Source: Sphingomonas_B tabacisoli (lineage in GTDB: Bacteria > Pseudomonadota > Alphaproteobacteria > Sphingomonadales > Sphingomonadaceae). From it: a DNA stretch of 64,000 nt. A program made the translations under genes and the position numbers. Of the stretch, positions 50,859 to 59,859 are shown in pieces. The stretch is taken from assembly GCF_042678385.1 (NCBI RefSeq), contig NZ_JBHUDY010000002.1, forward strand, positions 372,001-436,000, written 5' to 3'. Position 1 is the first letter of the stretch. Each line of letters opens with the position of its first letter. The notes beneath the pieces are model-generated. The model had not been told where the DNA came from and did not search any database. It saw nothing but the letters and a program-made list of their open reading frames with translations.

Positions 50859-53800
50859 CTATTCGGCAGCGACGGCAGTCTGCTCCTCGGAGAGGGGCAC
50901 GTCCAGACGGGTGAGCATTTCCTTCGGGCAGACCTGCCAGAAGCGCTCCCGCCAGCGGTCCCATTCGTCGAGGATGCCGTGCGCCCATTTGCTGTCGGTC
51001 GCCTCGGCATGCTCGGCGATCAGGGCGCGGAGCTTCGTCTCCCAATGCGCGGAGGCGAGGCGCTGCCAGACGATGCTGTCCGGATTGGCGTTGCGTTCGA
51101 AGCTGCCGTCCTCGTCGAGCACGAACGCCATGCCGCCGGTCATGCCGGCGCCGAAGTTCATGCCGACACGGCCGAGGATCACGGCGGTGCCGCCTGTCAT
51201 ATATTCGCAGCCATTCGCGCCGCAGCCTTCGACCACCACCGTCGCGCCCGAGTTGCGGACGGCGAAGCGCTCGCCGGCCTGGCCCGCCGCGAGCAGCTTG
51301 CCCGCGGTCGCGCCGTACAGGACGGTGTTGCCGATGATCGTGTTTTCTTGGCTGACCAGCGGCGAGCTGACCATCGGCCGCACCACAATCGTGCCGCCCG
51401 AAAGCCCCTTGCCGACATAGTCGTTGGCATCGCCGAACACCTCTATCCGCACGCCCTTGCACAGGAAGGCGCCGAGCGATTGGCCCGCCGAGCCGCGCAG
51501 CCGCACCTGCACATGCCCGTCCGCCAAGGTCGACATGCCGAAGCGCTGCACGATCTCCGCGGACAGCCGCGTCCCGACCGCGCGGTGGGTGTTGCGGACG
51601 TTGTAGGTGAGCTGCATCCGCTCGCCGCGATCGAACACGGCCTTCGCGTCCGCAATCATCTGCGCGTCGAGGCTGTCGGGCACTTCGTTACGGAACGTGT
51701 TGAGGCTGAACCGCCGCTCGAAATCCTCGGCGTCGACCTTGGCGAGGATCGGGTTCAGGTCGAGGTCGTCGAGATGCTCATGGCCACGGCTAACCTGACG
51801 CAGCAGCTCGGTGCGGCCGATCACTTCGTCCAGCGAACGGAAGCCCAGCTTCGACAGGATCTCGCGCACTTCCTCGGCGATGAAGGTCATCAGGTTGATG
51901 ACCTTTTCCGGCGTGCCGACGAATTTCTGCCGCAGCTTCTCATCTTGCGTGCACACGCCGACCGGGCAGGTGTTCGAATGGCATTGCCGCACCATGATGC
52001 AGCCCATCGCGACCAGGCTGAGCGTGCCGATGCCGTACTCCTCGGCGCCGAGGATGGCGGCGATGACGATGTCGCGCCCGGTTTTCAGGCCGCCGTCGGT
52101 GCGCAGCTTGATGCGGCCGCGCAAGCCGTTGAGCGTCAGCGTTTGGTTGACTTCGCTCAGCCCCATTTCCCAGGGCGTGCCGGCATATTTGACCGATGTC
52201 TGAGGCGAAGCGCCGGTGCCGCCGACATGCCCGGCGACCAGGATCACGTCCGCATGCGCCTTGGCGACGCCGGCCGCGACCGTGCCAATGCCGGCGGAGC
52301 TCACCAGCTTCACGCACACCCGCGCCCGGGGATTGATCATCTTCAGGTCGTAGATGAGCTGCGCCAGGTCCTCGATCGAATAGATGTCGTGGTGCGGCGG
52401 CGGGCTGATCAACGTGACGCCCGGCGTCGAGTGGCGCAGCCGCGCGATCATGTCGGTGACCTTGAAGCCCGGAAGCTGCCCGCCTTCGCCAGGCTTGGCG
52501 CCTTGGGCCACCTTGATCTCGATCTCCTCGCACGCGCCCAGATATTCGGCGGTGACGCCGAACCGGCCCGAGGCGATCTGCTTGATCACCGAGTTGGCGT
52601 TGTCGCCATTGGCGCGCGGGCGATAGCGTTCGGGGTCCTCGCCGCCTTCGCCGGAGACGGCCTTGGCGCCGATCCGGTTCATCGCGATCGCCAGCGTCTC
52701 GTGCGCCTCGGGGCTGAGCGCGCCCAGGGACATGCCCGGCGTTACGAAGCGCTTGCGGATTTCGGTGATGGCCTCGACCTGGTCGATGGGCACCGCGGTC
52801 TTGGCGTAATTGAACTCGAGCAGATCGCGCAGATAGACTGGCGGCAAGTCGCGCACGCCGCGCGAGAATTGCAGATAGGTCGAATAGCTGTCGGTCGAAA
52901 CCGAGGTTTGCAGCAAGTGCATCAGCTGCGCGGAATAGGCGTGCGTCTCGCCGCCGTGCCGCTGGCGATAGAAGCCGCCGATCGGCAGGCTGACGACCGC
53001 CGGATCGAACGCCGCCTCGTGCCGCATCTGCGCATTCAGATGCAGCGAGGCATAGCCTTCGCCCGAAATCTTCGCCGGCATGCCCGGGAAAAGATCATTC
53101 ACCAGCGCGCGGCTGAGGCCGACCGCCTCGAAATTATAGCCGCCGCGATAGCTGGAGATGACCGCGATCCCCATCTTGGAGATGATCTTCAGCAGCCCGT
53201 CGCCGATCGCTTTCTTGTAGCGGGCGACGCACTCGTCGAAGCTCAGCGCGCCGAACAGCCCGCGCGCATGGCGGTCGGCGATCGACGCTTCGGCGAGCCA
53301 GGCGTTCACCGTCGTCGCGCCGACGCCGATCAGGACCGCGAAATAATGCGTGTCGAGGCATTCCGCCGAGCGGACATTGACCGAGGCGTAGGAGCGCAGA
53401 CCCTTGCGCACGAGGTGCGTGTGCACCGCGGCGGCGGCGATGATCATCTGGATCGCGATGCGGTCCGGTCCGACGCCTTCGTCGGTCAGGAACAGCTCGG
53501 TCTTGCCTTCGCGCACGGCCCGCTCGGCCTCGGCGCGGATCGCGGCGATGGCGGTGCGAAGCTGCTCCGGGCCGCCCTTGGCCGGGAAAGTGCAGTCGAT
53601 CACCGCCGCCTGCGCGCCGAAATGCGCCTTCAGCTTCGTCCAGTCCGCCGACGACAGCACCGGCGAGTCGAGCACCAGCACGTTCGAGCCCTGGCCCTCG
53701 ATGTCGAGGATGTTGGCGAGATTTCCGAACCGGGTGTTCAGGCTCATCACCTGCGTTTCGCGCAAGGAATCGATCGGCGGGTTGGTGACCTGGCTGAAAT

Positions 53801-55367
53801 TCTGCCGGAAGAATTGGCTGATCAGCCGCGGCTTGTCCGAAATGACTGCGAGTGGGGTGTCGTCGCCCATCGAGCCGACCGCTTCCTTCGCGTCCTCGAC
53901 CATCGGCGCGAGGATCAGCTCCATGTCTTCCAGCGTCTGCCCGGCCGCGACCTGGAGTCTCGTAAGCGCGGCGCGGTCGAGCTGCGGCGTGGCGGTCTTC
54001 TTCGGCGCCGGCAGATCTTCGAAGCGGCGGAAGCCCGCGACCATTTTCTCGTAAGGGTGCTCGGCGGCGATGCGCGCCTTGACCGCGCGGTCCTCCAGCA
54101 CTTCGCCCCGGTCGAGATCGACGGCGATGATCTGCCCCGGCCCGAGCCGGCCCTTGCGGATCACCGTCGATTCCGGAACCACCACCATGCCCGCTTCGGA
54201 GCCGACGATCAGCAGCCCGTCGACGGTCTGGGTGTAGCGTAGCGGCCGGAGCGCGTTGCGATCCATGCCGGCGACAGCCCAGCGGCCATCGGTCATCGCC
54301 AGCGCGGCGGGGCCGTCCCACGGCTCCATCACGGAGGCGAGGTAGGAATACATCGCTCTCTGGTCCGCGGGCAGATCGGCCGGGTGCCAGGCTTCCGGCA
54401 CCAGCATGATCTTCGCCGTCGGCGCGTCGCGGCCCGAGCGGCAGATCGCTTCGAACACCGCGTCCAGCGCCGCCGTGTCCGACGCGCCGGCCGGGATCAC
54501 CGGCTTGATGTCCTCGGACGCCTCGCCGAACGCCAATGAGGCCATCTTGATCTCGTGGCTCTTCATCCAGTTCTTGTTGCCGCGGATCGTGTTGATCTCG
54601 CCATTATGGGCGAGGCAGCGGAACGGCTGGGCGAGCCACCATTGCGGGAAGGTGTTCGTGGAATAACGCTGGTGGAAGATCGCCACCCGGCTTTCGAACC
54701 GCTCGTCCTGCAGGTCGGGATAGAAAAGGCTCAGGCTCTCGGCGAGGAACAGCCCCTTGTACACGATCGAACGGCACGACAGCGAGCAGACGTAAAAGGC
54801 CGGAATCTGCGCCGCGATCACCTTCTTCTCGATCCGGCGGCGGACCAGATACAGGCTCTTTTCGAACTCCTCGGCCGATTGCTGGTTGGGCAGCGGGCCG
54901 GCGATCATGATCTGCTCGATCTCGGGTCGGGTCGCCTGCGCCTTCTGGCCGATCACGGAGATATCGACCGGCACCTGCCGCCAGCCATAGATGGTGTAGC
55001 CGGCGTCGATCACTTCGGATTCGACGATCGTGCGGCACGTCTCCTGCGCGGCAAGATCGGTGCGCGGCAGGAAGATCATGCCAACGGCCAGCCGATTCGG
55101 CAGCACCCGGTGACCGCTGTCGGCAATCGCGTCGTCGAAGAAGCGCACCGGCAAGTCGACATGCAGACCGGCGCCGTCGCCGGTCTTGCCGTCGGCGTCG
55201 ACCGCGCCGCGGTGCCAGACAGCCTTCAGCGCATCGATCGCGGAGGCGACGACACGCCGCGACGCACGGCCATCGGTCGCGGCGACCAAGCCGACGCCGC
55301 AAGCATCGGACTCGAACTCGGGCCGGTACATGCCCTCGCGGGCGAGGCGTTCGCGTTGGTCGGTCAT
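50859..55367 (-). CDS. gltB: Glutamate synthase (NADPH) large subunit
   Basis: Makes two glutamates from glutamine and 2-oxoglutarate. 1502 residues from the ATG at 55367 (MTDQRERLAREGMY), which overlaps the hepT stop. A short propeptide is removed before Cys23 in DACGVGL, the glutaminase nucleophile. Glutaminase domain, central domain, FMN-binding synthase domain (GGEDPERY, PPPHHDIYSIEDLAQLI, GHVGGTGASP) with a 3Fe-4S Cys cluster (CIMVRQCHSNTCPVGVC), and a C-terminal GXGXG beta-helix. Transcribed last in gltD-mntA-hepT-gltB, an unusual interruption. Confidence 0.98.
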   Translation of the reverse strand: MTDQRERLAREGMYRPEFESDACGVGLVAATDGRASRRVVASAIDALKAVWHRGAVDADGKTGDGAGLHVDLPVRFFDDAIADSGHRVLPNRLAVGMIFLPRTDLAAQETCRTIVESEVIDAGYTIYGWRQVPVDISVIGQKAQATRPEIEQIMIAGPLPNQQSAEEFEKSLYLVRRRIEKKVIAAQIPAFYVCSLSCRSIVYKGLFLAESLSLFYPDLQDERFESRVAIFHQRYSTNTFPQWWLAQPFRCLAHNGEINTIRGNKNWMKSHEIKMASLAFGEASEDIKPVIPAGASDTAALDAVFEAICRSGRDAPTAKIMLVPEAWHPADLPADQRAMYSYLASVMEPWDGPAALAMTDGRWAVAGMDRNALRPLRYTQTVDGLLIVGSEAGMVVVPESTVIRKGRLGPGQIIAVDLDRGEVLEDRAVKARIAAEHPYEKMVAGFRRFEDLPAPKKTATPQLDRAALTRLQVAAGQTLEDMELILAPMVEDAKEAVGSMGDDTPLAVISDKPRLISQFFRQNFSQVTNPPIDSLRETQVMSLNTRFGNLANILDIEGQGSNVLVLDSPVLSSADWTKLKAHFGAQAAVIDCTFPAKGGPEQLRTAIAAIRAEAERAVREGKTELFLTDEGVGPDRIAIQMIIAAAAVHTHLVRKGLRSYASVNVRSAECLDTHYFAVLIGVGATTVNAWLAEASIADRHARGLFGALSFDECVARYKKAIGDGLLKIISKMGIAVISSYRGGYNFEAVGLSRALVNDLFPGMPAKISGEGYASLHLNAQMRHEAAFDPAVVSLPIGGFYRQRHGGETHAYSAQLMHLLQTSVSTDSYSTYLQFSRGVRDLPPVYLRDLLEFNYAKTAVPIDQVEAITEIRKRFVTPGMSLGALSPEAHETLAIAMNRIGAKAVSGEGGEDPERYRPRANGDNANSVIKQIASGRFGVTAEYLGACEEIEIKVAQGAKPGEGGQLPGFKVTDMIARLRHSTPGVTLISPPPHHDIYSIEDLAQLIYDLKMINPRARVCVKLVSSAGIGTVAAGVAKAHADVILVAGHVGGTGASPQTSVKYAGTPWEMGLSEVNQTLTLNGLRGRIKLRTDGGLKTGRDIVIAAILGAEEYGIGTLSLVAMGCIMVRQCHSNTCPVGVCTQDEKLRQKFVGTPEKVINLMTFIAEEVREILSKLGFRSLDEVIGRTELLRQVSRGHEHLDDLDLNPILAKVDAEDFERRFSLNTFRNEVPDSLDAQMIADAKAVFDRGERMQLTYNVRNTHRAVGTRLSAEIVQRFGMSTLADGHVQVRLRGSAGQSLGAFLCKGVRIEVFGDANDYVGKGLSGGTIVVRPMVSSPLVSQENTIIGNTVLYGATAGKLLAAGQAGERFAVRNSGATVVVEGCGANGCEYMTGGTAVILGRVGMNFGAGMTGGMAFVLDEDGSFERNANPDSIVWQRLASAHWETKLRALIAEHAEATDSKWAHGILDEWDRWRERFWQVCPKEMLTRLDVPLSEEQTAVAAE

Positions 55368-55846
55368 GGGATCAGCTCTTCGGCCCTCATGGCATTTATC
55401 ACACCGCGTGTCGTACGGATCAGGTCCGGCAGCTCTTTCCACGCACGGTTAGCGCGTTCAGCCTGGGCTGCGGGATCAAGCGGATAATCGTGGACAAGAG
55501 CGTTGCGCGTGGTCCCGATCTCGAACCAGCGTGACGCGTCAGCTATGGCTCCCAGGGCTTCCAATCGCCGGACCTGATTGCGTGCGGAGACACCTTCCAG
55601 CGGCTCATTGGACAGCGTGAGAAAGCCCCTAAACAGCTTGCGCGAAGTAAGATCGTAAAGCTGCTCATACATTCGAAGCAGCGCATGCAGACGTTCCCGC
55701 GGGTCATCCTCCCAGGCCGCGATCGTCGAAGCATTGAGAGGAAAGCTTTCGCGCAAGCGATTCGAAAGGCGCTCGACATGCGCGGCCAGAAGCTCGGCAG
55801 CGCGAGCAGCTTCGATCGTGGCGTCCCTGGCTTCGTTCTGGTTCAC
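55364..55846 (-). CDS. hepT: HEPN toxin of an MntA-HepT type (type VII) toxin-antitoxin pair
   Basis: 160 residues from the GTG at 55846, overlapping the mntA stop (GTGA). Mostly helical. The catalytic RNase motif Rx4HxY is intact at R114, H119 and Y121 (TRNALVHDYP). In characterised pairs the HEPN protein cuts RNA and is silenced when its partner adds AMP to the motif Tyr. The frame extends to 55948 but that part overlaps mntA. The stop overlaps the gltB ATG by 4 nt. Lower GC and a divergent codon pattern, visible in Ala/Arg/Glu codons, are compatible with transfer. Alternative: a HEPN domain of other function. Confidence 0.85.
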   Translation of the reverse strand: MNQNEARDATIEAARAAELLAAHVERLSNRLRESFPLNASTIAAWEDDPRERLHALLRMYEQLYDLTSRKLFRGFLTLSNEPLEGVSARNQVRRLEALGAIADASRWFEIGTTRNALVHDYPLDPAAQAERANRAWKELPDLIRTTRGVINAMRAEELIP

Positions 55847-56139
55847 AATATGACGCCTTCGCGAAAAGCCGCGCGGTCGATCCACCGTGGCTCCGCTCCG
55901 CGAGCCGCGACCACGACATCGACCTGGGGTTCGTCCAACGTCTCCCATAGCCGCGCGCGAAACTTGATCTCGTGATCGAAGTCCGCCGAGGCTGGGTCCG
56001 TTTCGACGTGCAGGTCGATATCGCCGCCCTTTCGAACATCGTCCACGCGGCTACCGAAAAGGCGCACGACCGCCTCAGGCCCAAACACCTCGGCCGCGAC
56101 GGCTTTGATCGTGCTTATTTCCCGGCTCGTCAGTCTCAT
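55843..56139 (-). CDS. mntA: MNT-domain nucleotidyltransferase antitoxin of the HepT pair
   Basis: 98 residues, minimal nucleotidyltransferase fold. Catalytic GSR at 29-31, DxD at D40 and D42 (GGDIDLHV) and a third Asp near 74 (PQVDVVV). In MntA-HepT systems this protein transfers AMP to the HEPN Tyr, neutralising it. It starts inside the gltD stop (ATGA) and its stop overlaps the hepT GTG, so both parts depend on glt operon translation. Confidence 0.88.
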   Translation of the reverse strand: MRLTSREISTIKAVAAEVFGPEAVVRLFGSRVDDVRKGGDIDLHVETDPASADFDHEIKFRARLWETLDEPQVDVVVAARGAEPRWIDRAAFREGVIL

Positions 56140-57584
56140 GCCGCCTTCCTGCCCTCCGTCGCACGGGCGCGCAAATAGGCGTGCATCTTCTCCGCCACGT
56201 CGCGGCCGTCGCGGATGCCCCAGACGACCAGGCTGGCGCCGCGGACGATGTCGCCGGCGGCGAACACGCCGTCCAGCGACGTCATCATGCTGTGATGGTC
56301 GATGCGCAGCGTTCCCCAGCGGGTCACGCCCAGCTCGGGCGTGCCGAACAGCGCCGGCAGTTCCTCGGGATCGAAGCCGAGCGCCTTAATGACGAGGTCC
56401 GCCTCCAGCCGGAAGCCGCTATCGGGCTCCAGCTCGGGCGCGCGGCGGCCGCTCGGGTCGGGCGCGCCCAGCCGCATCCGGCTCGCGCGGACGGCCGAGA
56501 CCCAGCCATTCTCGCCCGCCTCGAAGGCTTCCGGCGCGGAGAGCCAGATGAACTCCACGCCTTCTTCCTCGGCATTGGCAACTTCGCGCTGCGATCCCGG
56601 CATGTTGGCGCGGTCGCGTCGGTAGAGGCACTTCACCGAAGCCGCGCCCTGGCGGACGGCGGTGCGCACGCAATCCATCGCCGTGTCGCCGCCACCGATC
56701 ACGACGACATGCTTGCCCTCGGCGTTCAGCGCGCCACTGTCGAACGCCGGGACCTGGTCGCCGAAGCCCTTGCGGTTGGACGCGATCAGATAGCCGAGCG
56801 CATCGACGACGCCGTCGCTGCCGACGCCCGGCGCCTTGATCGCCCGGGCCTTGTACACGCCGGTCGCGACCAGCAGCGCGTCGTGCTTGGCGCGAAGCTG
56901 CGCGAAGGGCAGGGCGCCGCCCACGTCCGCGCTCAGATGAAAGACGATGCCGCCTTCCTCCAGCCGCGCGATGCGGCGCATGACGACTTCCTTTTCCAGC
57001 TTGAAGCCGGGAATGCCGTAGGTCAGCAGCCCGCCGGCGCGGTCGTGCCGGTCATAGACATGCACCTCGTGTCCGGCGGCGCGGAGATATTCGGCAGCGG
57101 TGAGGCCGGCCGGCCCCGCGCCGATCACGCCGACCGATTGGCCGGTCGGACGGCCGGGACGCAGCGGCTCGACCCAGCCTTCCTCCCAGGCAGTGTCGGT
57201 GATGAACTTCTCGACCGAGCCGATCGTCACCGCGCCGTGGCCGGAGAATTCGATCACGCAATTGCCTTCGCAAAGGCGATCCTGGGGGCAGATGCGGCCG
57301 CAAATCTCCGGCATCGTCGATGTGGCGTTGGAAAGCTCGTAGGCCTCGCGCAGTCGACCTTCCGCGGTCAGCCGCAGCCAGTCCGGGATGTGATTGTGCA
57401 GCGGGCAGTGGATCGAGCAATAGGGCACGCCGCATTGCGAGCAGCGCGCCGACTGCGTCTCCGCATCCGGCACCGCATAGCGATCGGCGATCTCGCGAAA
57501 GTCGTCCGCACGCAGCTCGGCCGTCCGCTTGGCCGGATAGGCCTGCGGCACCCCCACGAACTTCAGCATCGGATTGTCGGCCAC
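56136..57584 (-). CDS. gltD: Glutamate synthase (NADPH) small subunit
   Basis: Supplies electrons from NADPH to GltB. 482 residues. N-terminal Cys-rich segment for 4Fe-4S clusters (ARCSQCGVPYCSIHCP and CGRICPQDRLCEGNC), FAD-binding GVIGAGPAGLTAAEYL and NADPH-binding VVIGGGDTAMDCVRTA. First gene of the glt operon on the minus strand, here preceding gltB, with the toxin-antitoxin pair between. Confidence 0.97.
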   Translation of the reverse strand: MADNPMLKFVGVPQAYPAKRTAELRADDFREIADRYAVPDAETQSARCSQCGVPYCSIHCPLHNHIPDWLRLTAEGRLREAYELSNATSTMPEICGRICPQDRLCEGNCVIEFSGHGAVTIGSVEKFITDTAWEEGWVEPLRPGRPTGQSVGVIGAGPAGLTAAEYLRAAGHEVHVYDRHDRAGGLLTYGIPGFKLEKEVVMRRIARLEEGGIVFHLSADVGGALPFAQLRAKHDALLVATGVYKARAIKAPGVGSDGVVDALGYLIASNRKGFGDQVPAFDSGALNAEGKHVVVIGGGDTAMDCVRTAVRQGAASVKCLYRRDRANMPGSQREVANAEEEGVEFIWLSAPEAFEAGENGWVSAVRASRMRLGAPDPSGRRAPELEPDSGFRLEADLVIKALGFDPEELPALFGTPELGVTRWGTLRIDHHSMMTSLDGVFAAGDIVRGASLVVWGIRDGRDVAEKMHAYLRARATEGRKAA

Positions 57585-57650
57585 GCGCGCTCCTTCCTGG
57601 CGCGCTTATCCACAGCGCGCAGGCAGAGTCACGCGGAAAAACGGACTTAT

Positions 57651-57665
57651 GTCAGCCTATCTGAC
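57651..57665. promoter_or_regulatory. Inverted repeat in the gltD upstream region
   Basis: GTCAG-CCTAT-CTGAC, a perfect 5+5 inverted repeat about 67 nt before the gltD ATG, in an AT-richer stretch. A possible operator for a regulator of nitrogen assimilation, for example an Lrp/AsnC-type protein, but the assignment is a guess. Confidence 0.35.
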
Positions 57666-57738
57666 GTTTACTTACGCTGAAGCGTTCTAGTCTTGGCCTT
57701 TCCGTTCATCTGCGGGAGAGTTTAGTTCCGATCCGGCC

Positions 57739-58548
57739 TTATCTCGCTAGCAGCCAGACCAGCGCCAGGCTTCCGGCCACGATCCTGTACCAAGCGAACG
57801 GCGCGAACCCCCGCTTCGAAATTATGCCCACAAACCAACGGATCACCACCACCGCTACTATAAAGGAGACCACAAACCCCACCGCGACCAGATTCCACTC
57901 GACCGCCCCCGATGTCAGCTCGTGCCGGTTCTTGACCATTTCCAGCACCGTCGCGCCGAGCATGGTCGGCACCGCGAGGAAAAAGCTGAACTCGGCGGCC
58001 GTACGCCGCTCGACCCCCAGCGCCAGTGCGCCCATGATCGTCGCGCCCGACCGGCTGACGCCCGGGATCATTGCCAGGCATTGGATGAAGCCGATGCCGA
58101 GGGCGCGGCTGGTGGGCATCGCGGCGACACCCGGCTCGATGCTGGCGCGCTTCACCAATGCCTCGATCACCAGAATGGCGATGCCGCCGACGATCAGCGC
58201 CACGGCCACCACGATCGCGTTGCCGAGCAATGCTTCGATCTGCTTATGCAGCGCAAAGCCGATCACCGCCGCCGGCAGGAAGGCCAGCAGCAGGTTGCGC
58301 AGGAACCGCCAACTTGCCGGTTCGCGCTTGAGCAGGCCGACCGCGACCGCCCAGAACGTCCGCCAGTAAAGCACGATCACCGCCAGGATCGCGCCGAGCT
58401 GAATGATGACGTTGAACGTCGCCCAGGTCTCGGCCTTGTAGCCGAGCAGTTCCGAGGCAAGGATCAGGTGGCCGGTTGAGGAAACCGGCAGAAACTCGGT
58501 CAGCCCCTCGACGATGCCGAGCAGGATGGCGGTGATGAGCAGGGGCAT
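57739..58548 (-). CDS. uppP: Undecaprenyl-diphosphate phosphatase
   Basis: Recycles the lipid carrier for peptidoglycan synthesis and affects bacitracin resistance (also bacA). 269 residues from the ATG at 58548; the frame runs to 58671 through a repeat. About eight membrane helices. Signatures: GLTEFLPVSSTGHLIL near the N-terminus and IPGVSRSGATIMGALALG in the middle. Separated from gltD by about 150 nt. Confidence 0.96.
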   Translation of the reverse strand: MPLLITAILLGIVEGLTEFLPVSSTGHLILASELLGYKAETWATFNVIIQLGAILAVIVLYWRTFWAVAVGLLKREPASWRFLRNLLLAFLPAAVIGFALHKQIEALLGNAIVVAVALIVGGIAILVIEALVKRASIEPGVAAMPTSRALGIGFIQCLAMIPGVSRSGATIMGALALGVERRTAAEFSFFLAVPTMLGATVLEMVKNRHELTSGAVEWNLVAVGFVVSFIVAVVVIRWFVGIISKRGFAPFAWYRIVAGSLALVWLLAR

Positions 58549-58575
58549 GAAGACTCCAATTCTATCCCCTGCTCC

Positions 58576-58666
58576 GTTCGGGCTGAGCCTGTCGAAGCCC
58601 ACCCTGCCTTTGCCGAGGTCTAAAGAAGAAGAAGAAGGGAGGCCTTCGACAAGCTCAGGCCGAACC
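58576..58666. repeat. Intergenic inverted repeat, family A copy 4
   Basis: Left arm GTTCGGGCTGAGCCTGTCGA..., right arm ending GCTCAGGCCGAACC. Same variant as copy 3. It lies upstream of the uppP start and downstream of the NDUFA9-like stop. Confidence 0.9.
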
Positions 58667-58689
58667 GGCATTTCCTTATTTCTACTTGG

Positions 58690-59619
58690 TCAGCCCTCGA
58701 CGGTGCTCATGCTGCCGAAGCGGCCATGCTTGCGATATTGGATCAGCCAGTCCGGCGCGACGGCGGCGAGCGGCGTGGGCCGAATACCGAATTCTTCGAG
58801 ACCGGGCCCGCTCGCGACATTGTCGCGCTGGAGCATCAGCCACTGATCCCAGTTGATCGGCGCGCCGGGCAGCCAGCCGGTCGTTCGCGCCATCAGCGCG
58901 GCCAGTCCGTCGGGCATCGGCACCAGATGCGGCGAACGCCCTGTCCAGCCGGCGAGGCGCTGCAACAGCTCGGTCATGCCGATCCGTTCGGGGCCGGCAA
59001 TCTCGTAGGTCTTGCCGGCATGGCGACCCGGATCGGTCACCGCCTGCACGATCGCCTGCGCCAGATCGGCGACGAACACCGGCTGGAATTTGGTGCCGCC
59101 GCGCACGACCGGCACCAGCGGCAGGCCGAGCATCCGCGCGAACCGGTTGGTGAAGGCGTCCTCGCGCCCGAACACGATCGAAGGGCGCAGGATCGTCGCG
59201 GACGGGAAGGCCGCGCGCACCGCTGCCTCGCCTTCGCCCTTGGTGCGGGCATAGCGGGATTCCGCGTTCGAGTCGGCGCCGATCGCCGAGACATGCACGA
59301 GCGCTTTTACGCCCGCCGCGGCCGCGGCCGCGGCGACATAGGCCGCTCCCTGTGCCTGGACCTGCTCCATCTTCGCAAAGCTGCCGACCAGGTTCACCAC
59401 TGCGTCCGATCCGGCGAGCGCGCGCGCCACCGAATCCTTCTTGCGGACATCGGCTGCGAGGAACTGGATGCGGCCGATCCGTCCAAGGCGCAGGAAGAAC
59501 GCCGCCTTGGGATCGCGCTGCACGACGCGCACGCGCGCGCCGGCATCGAACAATTGCTGCACCACATAGCGGCCGATGAAACCGCCGCCGCCGAATACCG
59601 TGACGATCGCGTCCTGCAT
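58690..59619 (-). CDS. NDUFA9-like NAD(P)-binding protein
   Basis: 309 residues, atypical extended SDR. VTVFGGGGFIGRYVVQQLF carries the GxxGxxG dinucleotide site; VNLVGSF and VHVSAIGAD follow the usual pattern; active-site Tyr-x3-Lys is preserved as YARTKGEGE. The family includes the mitochondrial complex I subunit NDUFA9 and its alphaproteobacterial relatives, which act in complex I or as reductases. Role here is inferred from similarity only. It lies next to tRNA-Leu. Confidence 0.87.
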   Translation of the reverse strand: MQDAIVTVFGGGGFIGRYVVQQLFDAGARVRVVQRDPKAAFFLRLGRIGRIQFLAADVRKKDSVARALAGSDAVVNLVGSFAKMEQVQAQGAAYVAAAAAAAGVKALVHVSAIGADSNAESRYARTKGEGEAAVRAAFPSATILRPSIVFGREDAFTNRFARMLGLPLVPVVRGGTKFQPVFVADLAQAIVQAVTDPGRHAGKTYEIAGPERIGMTELLQRLAGWTGRSPHLVPMPDGLAALMARTTGWLPGAPINWDQWLMLQRDNVASGPGLEEFGIRPTPLAAVAPDWLIQYRKHGRFGSMSTVEG

Positions 59620-59712
59620 GATCCCGTTGAGCTCCGTTCCCGGGCGCCTTGCCCCGCCGATGCTCGGTTGACAAGGCCGCGGACGCGCCGCTAAGCGCGC
59701 CGCCTACCCCGT

Positions 59713-59799
59713 GCCCAGGTGGCGGAATTGGTAGACGCACCAGCTTCAGGTGCTGGCGCTCGCAAGGGCGTGGAGGTTCGAGTCCTCTCCTGGGCACCA
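59713..59799 (+). tRNA. tRNA-Leu (anticodon CAG)
   Basis: 87 nt including an encoded CCA. Acceptor stem GCCCAGG/CCTGGGC, anticodon stem CCAGC/GCTGG around TTCAGGT, a long variable arm as in class II tRNAs, and a GGTTCGAGTCC T-arm. The 9-nt string CTGGGCACC at its 3' end recurs at 59810-59818, just downstream. Confidence 0.95.
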
Positions 59800-59859
59800 C
59801 TGGTTAAAACTGGGCACCGGTACGGCCGCTGCCCGATCGCCGCGCATGAGCGCATGCTC

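Noticed and set aside
50979..54242. 1087-codon plus-strand open frame opposite gltB
   Set aside because: It is the antisense of gltB, a well supported gene. Long antisense frames are common at this GC content; no ribosome site or family similarity was seen.
3345..58666. CRISPR array
   Set aside because: The repeats are scattered singly between genes, are palindromic over their whole length and have no regular spacers.
58682..59800. Minus-strand frame starting in tRNA-Leu (GLEPPRPCERQHLK-like start)
   Set aside because: This peptide is what reverse-strand translation of tRNA-Leu always gives. The real start of the NDUFA9-like gene is at 59619.
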